Part shown: positions 24,742-33,814 of the stretch, piece after piece | Layout of the letters: every line of letters starts with the position of its first letter | Numbering within the stretch: position 1 is the stretch's first letter | The notes under the pieces: generated by a model | Told to the model about the DNA's origin: nothing | Seen by the model: only the letters and a program-made list of their open reading frames with translations | Databases searched by the model: none | Assembly (NCBI RefSeq): GCF_001653795.1 | Contig: NZ_CP011514.1 | Span: 2,581,715-2,645,714 of the forward strand | DNA: 64,000 bases | Direction: 5' to 3' | From: Mitsuaria sp. 7 | GTDB taxonomy: Bacteria; Pseudomonadota; Gammaproteobacteria; Burkholderiales; Burkholderiaceae_C | Position numbers and translations under genes: made by a program

Positions 24742-25908
24742 TCACGGGAACCTGACCACGGCCTCGAACCCCGGCTGCACGTTGCGCAGCGCCAGCCGGC
24801 TGCCATGCGCCTCGGCGACGAGCCGGCACAGCGACAGGCCCAGGCCCACGCCGCCCTCGCTGCGCGCGCGGGCCTCGTCGGGTCTGAAGAACGGCTGGCC
24901 GAGCTGCGGCAGCGCTTCGGGCGGCACGCCCGGTCCGTGATCGCGCACGGTGAGCTTCACGCCCTCGCCGTCGCGCTCGACGGACACCATCACCGGTCCG
25001 GCGTCCGGATCGTTGTGCCGCAACGCGTTGTGGACGAGGTTCCTCAGCAGCAGCTGCACCCGCATGCGATCGAGCTTCAGCACCGGCAGGTCCCGGTCGA
25101 CGCGCAGCGCGACACCCCGCTGGTCCTGCTCCCGCGCCAGCGCGCCGAGGTCGCAGTCGCTCACCTGCAGCGCGCGGTGCCCGCTGCCCAGGCGCTCGCT
25201 CTCCAGCAGCGCGGAGATCAGCTCGCGCATCTGGCCGAGCTCGTCCAGCAGCGACGCTTTCGACGCGCTCTCATCGACCAGCTCCGCATGCAGCCGCGCC
25301 CGCGTCAGCGGGCTTCTCAGCTCGTGGCTGATCGCCAGCAGCAGCGCGCGCTTGCCGTCGAGCATCGCCTGGATGTCCTCGGCCATCTGGTTGAAGCGGT
25401 GCGCCAGGTCGCCGATCTCGTCGCGGTGATAAATGGGGACGCGATGCTCGAGATCGCCCCGCCCGAAGGCCTCCGCGCCGGCCGCAAGTTCCCGCAGCGG
25501 TCCTACCAGATGACGGATCCCGCCATAGGCAAGACCTGTCACCAACAGCAGCAGAGGCACCGCCCACAGCAGGCCGTATTCGAACTGCATCGCCGCCCAC
25601 AGGATCCCGATCCCGGCGCAGGCCAGCACCACGAAGATCGCGATCAGCCGCGCGCCCAGCGAATGCTTGAACTGCGCGTGATGCCGGTGCCAGCGCTGGT
25701 GCCAGCGGTTGCGCGCCCGCATGTGCCAGCGCCAGCCGCGCTCGCGCGGGAAGGGGATGCCCTTGGCTTCCATCTCCGCCCAGCGGCGCATCTTCTCCAG
25801 CTTGTGAACGCGCCGCATCTGCCGCGCGCGGCGCCGCCATTCCTCGCGGTGCGCGTGGCGCTGGCGCGGGTCGTTCCAGTGGTCGTAGGGGTGGCGCGGA
25901 TCGTTCAT
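24742..25908 (-). CDS. Sensor histidine kinase with W/R/H-rich cytoplasmic leader
   Basis: 388 residues. The first 85 residues are unusually rich in Arg, His and Trp. Two membrane segments (about 87-105 and 112-130) are separated by only a few residues, so there is no periplasmic sensor domain. A HAMP domain, HisKA with His195 (LAISHELRSPL) and an HATPase domain (NLVHNALRHN, VRDHGPGV, GLGLSLC) follow. Signal sensing must be within the membrane, through partners or through the cytoplasmic leader. It overlaps the response regulator gene by ATGA and closes a four-gene operon. Confidence 0.9.
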   Translation of the reverse strand: MNDPRHPYDHWNDPRQRHAHREEWRRRARQMRRVHKLEKMRRWAEMEAKGIPFPRERGWRWHMRARNRWHQRWHRHHAQFKHSLGARLIAIFVVLACAGIGILWAAMQFEYGLLWAVPLLLLVTGLAYGGIRHLVGPLRELAAGAEAFGRGDLEHRVPIYHRDEIGDLAHRFNQMAEDIQAMLDGKRALLLAISHELRSPLTRARLHAELVDESASKASLLDELGQMRELISALLESERLGSGHRALQVSDCDLGALAREQDQRGVALRVDRDLPVLKLDRMRVQLLLRNLVHNALRHNDPDAGPVMVSVERDGEGVKLTVRDHGPGVPPEALPQLGQPFFRPDEARARSEGGVGLGLSLCRLVAEAHGSRLALRNVQPGFEAVVRFP

Positions 25909-26636
25909 GCGTCCCCCTCGCCCGCCGCGCCCGCCGCCGGCAGCGCGAAGCAGTAGCCCGCGTTGCGCAGCGTCTTGAGCGCTTCCAGGGGTTCGAGCTT
26001 GCGGCGCATCCGGCTGACGAGGATGTCCACGGCCCGCGTGAAGATGTCCGCCTCCTGTCCGCGCAGCTGGTTCAGGATCTCGTCGCGCGAGAACACCCGG
26101 CCCGGCTCGCGCGCCAGCATCACCAGCAGCTCGTATTCGGTGCTGGTGAGCTCGACCGGGCCCGTCGCCACCGTCACGACACGGCGTGCCGTGTCGATGT
26201 CCAGGCCCGCGAAGCGCAGCGTCGTCGCCGGCACGGCCGCGGCCGGCGCCAGGCGCGTGCGGCGCAGGATGGTCTGCAGCCGCGCCGCCAGTTCGCGCGG
26301 CTCGAAGGGCTTGGACAGGTAGTCGTCCGCGCCCAGCTCCAGGCCGACCACCCGATCGGTCAGATCGCCGCGCGCGGTCAGCATCAGGATGGGGATCTCG
26401 CGCCACGGCTCCGTGCCGCCGCGCACGCGCTTGCAGAACGCGAAGCCGTCCATCTCCGGCAGCATGCCGTCCAGGATCAGCGCGTCGAAACGCTCCTCGG
26501 CCAGGCGCGCGAGCGCGGCGCTGGGCCGCGTCACCGCGCTCAGCGCGAAGTCGAAGCGCGCCAGGTAGCTCGCCAGCGGCGCGGCCAGCGCCTCGTCGTC
26601 GTCAATCAGCAGCAATCGATGCATCGTGGCGTCCAT
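25905..26636 (-). CDS. OmpR family response regulator
   Basis: 243 residues. Receiver domain with Asp56 (FDALILDGMLPEMDG), MLTARGD and DYLSKPF motifs, then a winged-helix output domain (TSTEYELLVMLAREPGRVFSRDEILNQLRG). The layout is like CpxR/RstA. A start at 26624 (MHRLLLIDDD) is equally likely and gives a more typical beginning. Either start overlaps the ferredoxin gene, so translation is coupled. It is the cognate regulator of the kinase encoded next. Confidence 0.92.
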   Translation of the reverse strand: MDATMHRLLLIDDDEALAAPLASYLARFDFALSAVTRPSAALARLAEERFDALILDGMLPEMDGFAFCKRVRGGTEPWREIPILMLTARGDLTDRVVGLELGADDYLSKPFEPRELAARLQTILRRTRLAPAAAVPATTLRFAGLDIDTARRVVTVATGPVELTSTEYELLVMLAREPGRVFSRDEILNQLRGQEADIFTRAVDILVSRMRRKLEPLEALKTLRNAGYCFALPAAGAAGEGDA

Positions 26637-26925
26637 TGTGGCCGTGCCGGACCAGCGTGATCGCCCGTTCGGGACAGGCCTTGACGCAATGGCCGCAGGC
26701 GCGGCACACGTCGGCGTTCGGCGTGAAGGCCTGCTGCCAGCCGTGCGCGTAGCCGCGCAGCTTGCCGAACAGGTTCAGCTCCTTGCGCCTGTCCACCGGC
26801 AGCGTGCCGACCGAGAAGACACCGTACGGGCAGACCTCGACGCAATCGCCCTTGCCTTCGCAGCGGTTGCGGTCGATGACCGGCCGCAGCAGCCCCGGGG
26901 GCTGCCGGCAGTCGCGGCTGTCCAT
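26602..26925 (-). CDS. Two-cluster ferredoxin, possibly of the 7Fe type
   Basis: 107 residues with two iron-sulfur motifs. The second is complete: Cys74-x2-Cys77-x2-Cys80-x3-Cys84-Pro. The first reads Cys22-x5-Cys28-x3-Cys32-Pro, with Lys25 where a fourth cysteine would be expected, so that site may hold a 3Fe-4S cluster. It is a small soluble electron carrier. Its position between a Spy-like gene and a two-component system suggests a redox role in that regulatory unit. Its ATG overlaps the stop of the Spy-like gene (TGATG). Confidence 0.85.
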   Translation of the reverse strand: MDSRDCRQPPGLLRPVIDRNRCEGKGDCVEVCPYGVFSVGTLPVDRRKELNLFGKLRGYAHGWQQAFTPNADVCRACGHCVKACPERAITLVRHGHNGRHDASIAAD

Positions 26926-27692
26926 CAGAGGCTCCGGTCGTCGGTACCGTCGCGCCCATCATGGCGCTCCCGGCCTCCAGCCCGGCCTTCACCCCGGCCC
27001 TCCCCTCGACCCGCGCGGCGGCGCAGCCGGCGCAGCATGAAACGCAGCATCTGCTGCTGGTCGAAGTCCAGGGCGTCGAAGAAATCGCCGAAGGCGGCCA
27101 CCAGCGCCGGGCCCGTTGCGCGCAGCGCCTCGATCTGGCCGTCGAAGAGTTCCTGCGCCTCCTCGCGGCGGAAGTTCTCGCTCTCCACGAGCCGGGCGAC
27201 CTCCGGGCCGCGCGCCAGTGCCTTGACCGCGCGCCGCGCCGTGGCGAGCTGGCCGACCAGCCGCTCCAGCAGTTCGGACTGGCTGTCGCTCAGGTCCAGA
27301 AAGGCGCGGGCCCGGGCTTGCAGCCTCTCGCCGCGGCCGGCGTGGTGGGCATCGGATCCCAAGCCCCCGCCGAGGCCGTGCCACCCATCACCGCCGTGGT
27401 GACCAGGGCGACCGTGGTGGCCGTGGCGGCCGTGTCCGGATCCATGTTCGGATCCATGCCAGGGTCCATGCCCGCGTCCATGACCATGCCGCCCGCCATG
27501 CCCGTGTCCAAGGCCGCCCCACCCCCAGGGGAAGCCGCCGAAACCGCCGAAGCGGTACCAGGGGCCGGTGACAGGCAGCGGGCCGTAGTAGCCGTCGTCA
27601 CACACAGGGCCGAAAGGACCGAGACGACCAGGGTGGTCGAAGTGAGCGTGCTGACGTTCATGGTGATGGCTCCAGCGTCGAAACAGATGCAT
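26925..27692 (-). CDS. His/Gly-rich Spy/CpxP-like protein
   Basis: 255 residues. Residues about 45-115 are packed with His-Gly pairs, a likely binding region for Ni, Zn or Cu. The carboxy-terminal 120 residues are helical, with DLSDSQSELLERLVGQL and DFFDALDFDQQQMLRFMLRRL resembling the LTxxQ helices of Spy/CpxP and CnrX-type sensors. The ATG at 27692 has a good ribosome binding site (GAGGAA, 9 bp before). No signal peptide is seen in this frame, though family members are usually periplasmic. It is the first gene of the operon with ferredoxin, response regulator and kinase. Confidence 0.7.
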   Translation of the reverse strand: MHLFRRWSHHHERQHAHFDHPGRLGPFGPVCDDGYYGPLPVTGPWYRFGGFGGFPWGWGGLGHGHGGRHGHGRGHGPWHGSEHGSGHGRHGHHGRPGHHGGDGWHGLGGGLGSDAHHAGRGERLQARARAFLDLSDSQSELLERLVGQLATARRAVKALARGPEVARLVESENFRREEAQELFDGQIEALRATGPALVAAFGDFFDALDFDQQQMLRFMLRRLRRRAGRGEGRGEGRAGGRERHDGRDGTDDRSL

Positions 27693-28080
27693 GTTGCAAT
27701 TCCTCGGTAAAGCCCGGGTGTCCGGGCGGTGAATCCATGTCGCCATGATTCCCATGCCCCCTCGCCAGGGCATCTCACCGTGGTATCGCTGTTTTTCGTT
27801 TTGTATCGCCGTTGCCCTGTCCGAGGGAATGCCTCCAAGGGGGGTACTGGGCGAAACGCGGCAGAAACGCGGCGGTGGCAGCGTCTCTCCTGACACGACG
27901 CGTCAGGGAGTCGGGATTCGACATCCCCTCCCCGGTGGGAGCGCTTCCCCCTCTGGGGTGTCCCCCGTCTCCGGGCGCCCGGACAGGGCGTCGCGGGGTC
28001 CCGCCGCCCTACAATCGCCGGCTCACCTTGTCCCTCGCCCAGATGACACCGCTCTACCCCGCTGAAAGGCGGCGCGCCCC
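27693..28080. promoter_or_regulatory. 388-bp divergent control region (Spy-like operon / valS)
   Basis: The region contains no gene I can support. An AT-rich patch at 27783-27809 carries two direct copies of GTATCGC exactly 20 bp apart, i.e. two helical turns, as expected for a response-regulator dimer site upstream of the Spy-like operon. On the valS side, TACAAT (28010-28015) is a good -10 candidate 66 bp before the start, but no clear -35 is seen. Confidence 0.4.
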
Positions 28081-30939
28081 ATGACCGAACTCGCCAAGTC
28101 CTTCGAACCCGCATCCCTCGAAGCCCACTGGGGCCCGCTGTGGGAGTCCAAGGGCCTCTATGAGCCGACGCTCGACACGGCCAAGCCGTCGTTCAGCATC
28201 CAGCTGCCCCCGCCCAACGTGACGGGCACGCTGCACATGGGCCACGCGTTCAACCAGACCATCATGGACTCGTTGACGCGCTACCACCGCATGCGCGGAC
28301 ACAACACGCTGTGGGTCCCCGGCACGGACCACGCCGGCATCGCCACGCAGATCGTGGTCGAGCGCCAGCTGCAGGGCCAGGGCCAGAGCCGCCACGACCT
28401 GGGCCGCAAGAACTTCGTCGCCCGGGTCTGGGAGTGGAAGCAGCAGTCCGGCTCGACCATCACGCAGCAGATGCGCCGCATGGGCGACTCGGTGTCCTGG
28501 GGCCACGAGTACTTCACGATGGACGAGAAGCTGTCGCCCGTCGTGGTCGACACCTTCGTCAAGCTCTTCGACGAAGGCCTGATCTACCGCGGCAAGCGCC
28601 TGGTCAGCTGGGACCCGATCCTGAAGTCCGCCGTCTCCGACCTCGAGGTCGAGAGCGAGGAGGAAGACGGTTCGCTGTGGCACATCCGCTATCCGATGGC
28701 CGAGGGCGATGAGTCGCTGGTCGTCGCGACCACGCGCCCCGAGACCATGCTGGGCGACACCGCCGTCATGGTCCACCCCGAGGACGAGCGCTACAAGCAT
28801 CTCATCGGCCGCCAGGTGAAGCTGCCCATCACGGGCCGCCTGGTGCCGGTGATCGCCGACGACTACGTCGACAAGGAATTCGGCACCGGCGTCGTCAAGG
28901 TCACGCCGGCGCACGACACCAACGACTACCAGGTCGGCCAGCGCCACCAGTTGCCGATGCTGACGATCTTCACGCTGGACGCGGCCGTCGTGGACACGAT
29001 GGAAGAGATCCCGGCCGAGTACCGCGGCCTGGACCGCTTCGCCGCGCGCAAGCTGATCGTCAAGGCGCTGGAGGACCAGGGCCTGCTGGTCGAGGTCAAG
29101 AAGCACCGGCTGATGGTGCCGCGCTGCACCCGCACCGGCCAGATCGTCGAGCCGATGCTGACGGACCAGTGGTTCGTGGCCACGCGCAAGCCGGGCAAGG
29201 ACGGCAAGTCCATCTCGCAGAAGGCGATCGACGTCGTCGCCAGCGGCGAGGTGAAGTTCGTGCCCGAGAACTGGGTCAACACCTACAACCAGTGGATGAA
29301 CAACATCCAGGACTGGTGCATCTCGCGCCAGCTCTGGTGGGGCCATCAGATCCCCGCCTGGTACGGCACCGGCGGCGAGATCTTCGTCGCGCATGACGAG
29401 GCCGAAGCCCAGGCCAAGGCCGCCGCGGCCGGCTACACCGGCGCGCTCAAGCGCGACGAGGACGTGCTGGACACCTGGTACTCGTCGGCGCTGGTGCCCT
29501 TCTCGACGCTGGGCTGGCCCGCGAAGACGGTCGAGCAGGACCTCTTCCTGCCGTCGTCCGTGCTCGTCACCGGCTACGACATCATCTTCTTCTGGGTCGC
29601 CCGGATGATCATGATGACGACGCACTTCACCGGCCAGGTGCCCTTCAAGCACGTGTACATCCACGGCCTGGTGCTCGATGCGCAGGGCAAGAAGATGAGC
29701 AAGTCCGAGGGCAACGTGCTCGACCCGGTCGACCTGATCGACGGCATCGAGCTGGCCCCGCTGCTGGACAAGCGCACGCAGGGCCTGCGCAAGCCCGAGA
29801 CCGCGCCCAAGGTGCGCAAGGCCACGGAGAAGGAATTCCCCGAAGGCATCCCCGGCTACGGCGCCGACGCGCTGCGCTTCACCTTCGCCGCGATGGCGAC
29901 GCTGGGCCGCAGCGTCAACTTCGACAGCAAGCGCTGCGAGGGCTACCGGAACTTCTGCAACAAGCTGTGGAACGCCACGCGCTTCGTGCTGATGAACACG
30001 CAAGGCCAGGACTGCGGCCTGGTGGAGCACACGAAGGAGCAATGCGCGCCTGGCGGCAGCGCCCACGGCTACCTGCAGTTCTCGCAGGCCGACCGCTGGA
30101 TCGTCAGCGAGCTGCAGAAGGTCGAGCAGGCCGTCGCCCAGGGCTTCGCGGACTACCGCTTGGACCAGGTGGCCAACGCGATCTATTCGTTCGTGTGGGA
30201 CGAGTACTGCGACTGGTACCTGGAGCTGGCCAAGGTGCAGCTGCAGACCGCGCAGGCCGAAGGCAACGAGGCTGCGCAACGGGCGACGCGCCGCACGCTG
30301 ATCCGCGTGCTGGAGACCATCCTGCGTCTGCTGCACCCGATCGCCCCGTTCATCACCGAGGAACTCTGGCAGACCGTCGCCCCGATCGCGGGCCGCAAGT
30401 CCACCGAGTACCTGGTGACGGCCGCCTACCCGGTCGCCCAGCCCGAGCGCATCGATCCGCAGGCCGTCGCCTGGGTCGAGCAGCTGAAGTCGGTCGTCGG
30501 CACCTGCCGCAGCCTGCGGGGCGAGATGGGCCTGAGCCCGTCGGACCGCGTGCCGCTGCTGGCCGGCGGCGACCTGTCCTTCCTGCGTGAAGCGGCGCCC
30601 GCGCTGAAGGTGCTGGCCAAGCTGCAGAGCGTCGAGCTGATCGAGGACGAGGCCGCCTTCAACGCGCAGAGCGCGATGTCGCCGGTGCTGGTGCACGGTG
30701 CGGCGCGCCTGGCGCTGAAGGTGGAGATCGACGTCGCCGCCGAGCACGCGCGCATCGCCAAGGAGATCGCCCGTCTGGAAGGCGAGGTCACCAAGGCCAA
30801 GGCCAAGCTGGACAACGAGGGTTTCGTGGCGCGCGCGCCGGCGGCCGTCGTGGAGCAGGAGCGTCAGCGCATCGCCGACTTCAGCGCCACCGTGGTTCGG
30901 CTAAAAGATCAGGCAGCGCGCCTGGGTGGGTCGGCCTGA
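28081..30939 (+). CDS. valS: Valine--tRNA ligase
   Basis: 952 residues, the normal size of bacterial ValRS. It attaches valine to tRNA-Val with ATP in the cytoplasm. Class I signatures are present: HMGH (residues 52-55) and KMSKS near residue 538. The editing domain ([13 protein letters not shown]), the anticodon-binding region and the carboxy-terminal coiled coil (residues about 885-945) are all present. The last 59 bp overlap the converging dehydrogenase gene. Confidence 0.98.
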   Translation: MTELAKSFEPASLEAHWGPLWESKGLYEPTLDTAKPSFSIQLPPPNVTGTLHMGHAFNQTIMDSLTRYHRMRGHNTLWVPGTDHAGIATQIVVERQLQGQGQSRHDLGRKNFVARVWEWKQQSGSTITQQMRRMGDSVSWGHEYFTMDEKLSPVVVDTFVKLFDEGLIYRGKRLVSWDPILKSAVSDLEVESEEEDGSLWHIRYPMAEGDESLVVATTRPETMLGDTAVMVHPEDERYKHLIGRQVKLPITGRLVPVIADDYVDKEFGTGVVKVTPAHDTNDYQVGQRHQLPMLTIFTLDAAVVDTMEEIPAEYRGLDRFAARKLIVKALEDQGLLVEVKKHRLMVPRCTRTGQIVEPMLTDQWFVATRKPGKDGKSISQKAIDVVASGEVKFVPENWVNTYNQWMNNIQDWCISRQLWWGHQIPAWYGTGGEIFVAHDEAEAQAKAAAAGYTGALKRDEDVLDTWYSSALVPFSTLGWPAKTVEQDLFLPSSVLVTGYDIIFFWVARMIMMTTHFTGQVPFKHVYIHGLVLDAQGKKMSKSEGNVLDPVDLIDGIELAPLLDKRTQGLRKPETAPKVRKATEKEFPEGIPGYGADALRFTFAAMATLGRSVNFDSKRCEGYRNFCNKLWNATRFVLMNTQGQDCGLVEHTKEQCAPGGSAHGYLQFSQADRWIVSELQKVEQAVAQGFADYRLDQVANAIYSFVWDEYCDWYLELAKVQLQTAQAEGNEAAQRATRRTLIRVLETILRLLHPIAPFITEELWQTVAPIAGRKSTEYLVTAAYPVAQPERIDPQAVAWVEQLKSVVGTCRSLRGEMGLSPSDRVPLLAGGDLSFLREAAPALKVLAKLQSVELIEDEAAFNAQSAMSPVLVHGAARLALKVEIDVAAEHARIAKEIARLEGEVTKAKAKLDNEGFVARAPAAVVEQERQRIADFSATVVRLKDQAARLGGSA

Positions 30940-31855
30940 ACTCAGGCTGAACGGCGGGCGTGGCCAGGATCTCCGAGATCCGCCGCGCCACGCTCCACGC
31001 GGCGCGCATGCGTGACTCGCGCGTCGTCGCCGCGATGCGCGGCGTGACCTGCAATCCGGGCACGCCGTGCAGCGGCCGCCCCATCTCCATCAGGCCGGGC
31101 TCCATCAGATCCAGCCACGCGGCCAGCAGCCGGCCGCCCTGCAGCGCATCGGCCAAGGCCTGTTCATCGAACAGCGCCGAGTGCGAGGTCGACACCAGCA
31201 CCTGCGACGGCTTGCAGAAGTTCAGCACCCGCTCGCCGATCAGGCCGCGATAGCGCGGAAAGTAGGCCAGCTGCACGCTGACCGCGTCGGCGGCCTGCAT
31301 CAGTTCGCGCAATCCGTAAGGCTCGATGCCCCACTGACCCCAGAGCGGGTCGGCATGGTGCAGGCTCGGGTCATAACCGATCACGCGCGCACCAAAGGCC
31401 GGCAGCAGCGTCGCGAGTTGGCGCGCCGACGGCGTGAGGCCGACCAGGCCGACCGTCGCGCAGCCGAGTTCCCTGCCCACCCAGTTGCCGTCCGCGCCCT
31501 GCACCGGCACGCGGCGCAGTAGCGCCAGCAACGCGCCGATGACGAACTCGGCTTCCGCCGATGCCGCCGCGGTCGGCGCACGCACGACCTCGATGTTGGC
31601 GGCGCGGCAGGCTTCGAGATCGATGTTCTCCGCGCCGGCGCCGATGCGGCCCACGGCACGCAGCCGGGGAGCTCTGCGGACCATCTCCGCATCCAGCGCG
31701 ATCGAGGCGGGCAAGAAAATTGCCTGGGCCTGCGCAACATGCTCTCTCAGGGCGTGCGGCGCCTCCGCCAGATCGGGTGCGACCTGGATGACATGGCGCT
31801 CCGCCAGCCATTCCATGACGTCAGCCTCCAGCGGTTCCAGGACAAGCACAGCCAT
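30881..31855 (-). CDS. D-2-hydroxyacid dehydrogenase family protein with degenerate active site
   Basis: 324 residues with the two-lobed fold of D-isomer 2-hydroxyacid dehydrogenases ([34 protein letters not shown]). Three hallmark sites differ. The nucleotide loop G-x-G-x-x-G reads GLTPSA, the catalytic Arg region reads [10 protein letters not shown], and the catalytic His of TPHIA is Arg (TPRIAATT). Activity as a normal dehydrogenase is doubtful; a regulatory or different NAD-binding role is possible. The 3' end overlaps valS on the other strand, and it is divergent from galU with an 84-bp gap. Confidence 0.75.
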   Translation of the reverse strand: MAVLVLEPLEADVMEWLAERHVIQVAPDLAEAPHALREHVAQAQAIFLPASIALDAEMVRRAPRLRAVGRIGAGAENIDLEACRAANIEVVRAPTAAASAEAEFVIGALLALLRRVPVQGADGNWVGRELGCATVGLVGLTPSARQLATLLPAFGARVIGYDPSLHHADPLWGQWGIEPYGLRELMQAADAVSVQLAYFPRYRGLIGERVLNFCKPSQVLVSTSHSALFDEQALADALQGGRLLAAWLDLMEPGLMEMGRPLHGVPGLQVTPRIAATTRESRMRAAWSVARRISEILATPAVQPEFRPTHPGALPDLLAEPRWR

Positions 31856-31939
31856 GAGCGGTTTGGAGAGGTTTGTTTGATTTTCTTTCAGCTGCGCCGT
31901 GCAAGAATGCCGGCGCAATTACCGTCGGAGTGTACGTAA

Positions 31940-32809
31940 ATGGCCCTCATCAACAAGGCAATCTTCCCGGTTGCTGGACTCGGCACACGCTTTCTGCCTG
32001 CCACCAAGGCGCAGCCCAAGGAGATGCTGCCCGTGGTCGACAAGCCGCTGATCCAGTACGCGGTGGAAGAAGCCTACGCGGCGGGCATCCGTCAGATGAT
32101 CTTCGTGAACGGCCGTAACAAGCGCGCCATTCCCGATCACTTCGACACCGCCTTCGAACTCGAGACCGAACTCGAAGCCGCCGGCAAGAAGGAACTGCTG
32201 GCGATGGTGCATTCCATCAAGCCGGACGACATGGAGTGCATCTACATCCGCCAGCCCAAGGCCCTGGGCCTGGGTCACGCGGTGCTGTGCGCGCAATGCG
32301 TGGTCGTCAACGAGCCCTTCGCCGTGCTGCTGGCCGACGACCTGATGGTCGGCAAGCCGCCGGTGCTCAAGCAGATGGTGGACCAGTTCTCCGAATGGCA
32401 GGCCTCCATCCTGGCCGTCCAGGAAGTGCCGGCCGAGCACACCAAGCGCTACGGCATCGTGGCCGGCGCGCCCATCAGCGACCGCCTGATGGACCTCACC
32501 CACATGGTCGAGAAGCCGGCGCCCGAAGACGCGCCCTCGCGCCTGGGCGTGGCCGGCCGCTACATCCTGACGCCGGGCGTGTTCCGCGAGATCGCCACGC
32601 AGCCGCGCGGTGTGGGCGGCGAGATCCAGCTGACCGACGGCATCGCCGCGCTGATGCGTCGCGAGAAGGTCTTCGCCTTCCGCTATGAAGGCAAGCGCTA
32701 CGACTGCGGCAGCAAGGAAGGTTTCCTGCAGGCCAACGTCGAGCTCGCGCTGGCCCACCCGGAACTCGGCGCCAGCTTCCGCGAGTACCTCAAGGCCCTG
32801 GAAATCTGA
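31940..32809 (+). CDS. galU: UTP--glucose-1-phosphate uridylyltransferase
   Basis: 289 residues, typical GalU size. The nucleotide-binding signature is [19 protein letters not shown] near the start, and [19 protein letters not shown] and the DCGSKEGFL motif follow. It makes UDP-glucose from UTP and glucose-1-phosphate, feeding exopolysaccharide, LPS and trehalose synthesis. A clear hairpin-plus-T-run terminator follows at 32864. Confidence 0.97.
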   Translation: MALINKAIFPVAGLGTRFLPATKAQPKEMLPVVDKPLIQYAVEEAYAAGIRQMIFVNGRNKRAIPDHFDTAFELETELEAAGKKELLAMVHSIKPDDMECIYIRQPKALGLGHAVLCAQCVVVNEPFAVLLADDLMVGKPPVLKQMVDQFSEWQASILAVQEVPAEHTKRYGIVAGAPISDRLMDLTHMVEKPAPEDAPSRLGVAGRYILTPGVFREIATQPRGVGGEIQLTDGIAALMRREKVFAFRYEGKRYDCGSKEGFLQANVELALAHPELGASFREYLKALEI

Positions 32810-32863
32810 CCGCGCTGAACTTCTGACGGCAGGACTTCCCGTCACTGCCGCGTCATGAAGCAC

Positions 32864-32895
32864 GAAGGCCACGCATCGCGTGGCCTTCTTCGTTT
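32864..32895. terminator. Rho-independent terminator of galU
   Basis: GAAGGCCACGC-ATC-GCGTGGCCTTC: perfect 11-bp stem with a 3-base loop, followed by TTCGTTT. It lies in the convergent gap between galU and the TusA-like gene. The minus-strand side has fewer T residues but could also terminate. Confidence 0.85.
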
Positions 32896-32912
32896 CCGGG
32901 CGACTCCGCGAG

Positions 32913-33140
32913 TCAGCGTCGCTTGAGCACGTGGATGTATTCGTCGCCCGCCGAGCTCTGCTCGACCAGCTCATTGCCGGTCTGCCGCGCGAAGGCCTGG
33001 AAGTCCCGCGTCGAGCCGGGGTCCGTCGCGACGACCTTCAGCAACTGGCCGCTCTCCATCTCCGCCAGGGCCTTCTTGGCCTTGAGGATGGGCAGCGGGC
33101 AGTTGAGGCCGCGGGTGTCGAGTTCCTTGTGAATGTCCAT
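32913..33140 (-). CDS. TusA-family sulfurtransferase
   Basis: 75 residues: the complete SirA/TusA fold with the active Cys14 in LNCPLPIL, where a persulfide forms. TusA passes sulfur to the tRNA 2-thiouridine pathway or, in some bacteria, to other sulfur metabolism; tusBCDE are not nearby, so the exact branch is not known. It is a stand-alone small cytoplasmic protein convergent with galU. Confidence 0.9.
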   Translation of the reverse strand: MDIHKELDTRGLNCPLPILKAKKALAEMESGQLLKVVATDPGSTRDFQAFARQTGNELVEQSSAGDEYIHVLKRR

Positions 33141-33220
33141 GAGAGCGTCCTAACCGCCGATGACCGGCGGCGATGAGCGGGATTCTAGTCAGCCGGTCGA
33201 TGTCGGCCGGCGCCGGTGGT

Positions 33221-33748
33221 TCAGGGGCGCGGCGCCATCCACTTCGGTTCAATGCCGCGTCCGCGCAGCCAGTCCGCCAGGGCCTGGCCCGTGCCGGCGG
33301 GCCAGCACTCGAGCTGCTCCGGCGGCGTCAGCGTGTACTCGACCAGCTCCGGCGACAGCGTGACCTCGCCGCGCGCGGGCACGTGGTAGGCGATGAGGAC
33401 CTGGTTCTTCTTCTGGAAGTCGTAGACGCCGATCAGCGTCGCGCCCAGCGCCTCCAGCGAGGTCTCTTCCAGCACCTCGCGCCGGATGCCCTCTTCCGGC
33501 GACTCGCCGGCTTCCATGAACCCGGTGATCAGGCCGAAGAACGGTCCCGGCCACGCCGCGTTGCGCGCGAGCAAGACCTGGCCCTCGCGGTCGACGCATT
33601 CGACGACAGCGGCCAGCACCGGCGTCGGGTTGTTCCAGTGGGTGAAGTCGCAGTTCGGGCAACGCAGCCGGGTCTTCGGACCGCCGTCTTCCGGCAGCTC
33701 GATCCAAGCCAGTTCACTGGCGCATTGCGGGCAGAAGCGGAAGCTCAT
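33221..33748 (-). CDS. NUDIX hydrolase with amino-terminal zinc ribbon
   Basis: 175 residues. A zinc ribbon (Cys6, Cys9, Cys30, Cys33) precedes a NUDIX domain whose box reads GFMEAGESPEEGIRREVLEET, with the usual Gly, Glu and REVLEE residues. This arrangement is like a short NADH pyrophosphatase (NudC) relative. It cleaves a nucleoside diphosphate linked to another group; the substrate is not readable. It is a single gene between tusA-like and cysM. Confidence 0.9.
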   Translation of the reverse strand: MSFRFCPQCASELAWIELPEDGGPKTRLRCPNCDFTHWNNPTPVLAAVVECVDREGQVLLARNAAWPGPFFGLITGFMEAGESPEEGIRREVLEETSLEALGATLIGVYDFQKKNQVLIAYHVPARGEVTLSPELVEYTLTPPEQLECWPAGTGQALADWLRGRGIEPKWMAPRP

Positions 33749-33814
33749 GAGGCGTGGGCGCGAAAGCGCCTGCGTGTCGCGATGCGGCCATCATCCCTGA
33801 TTGGCCGCGCGGCG

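Noticed and set aside
27693..28080. T-box or other riboswitch upstream of valS
   Set aside because: No T-box consensus or known aptamer core is visible, and such leaders are not expected in betaproteobacteria.
28054..30747. 897-codon open frame opposite valS
   Set aside because: Shadow of valS: its residues are the repetitive Arg/Asp/Val/Leu mix of antisense high-GC codons and it shows no domain.
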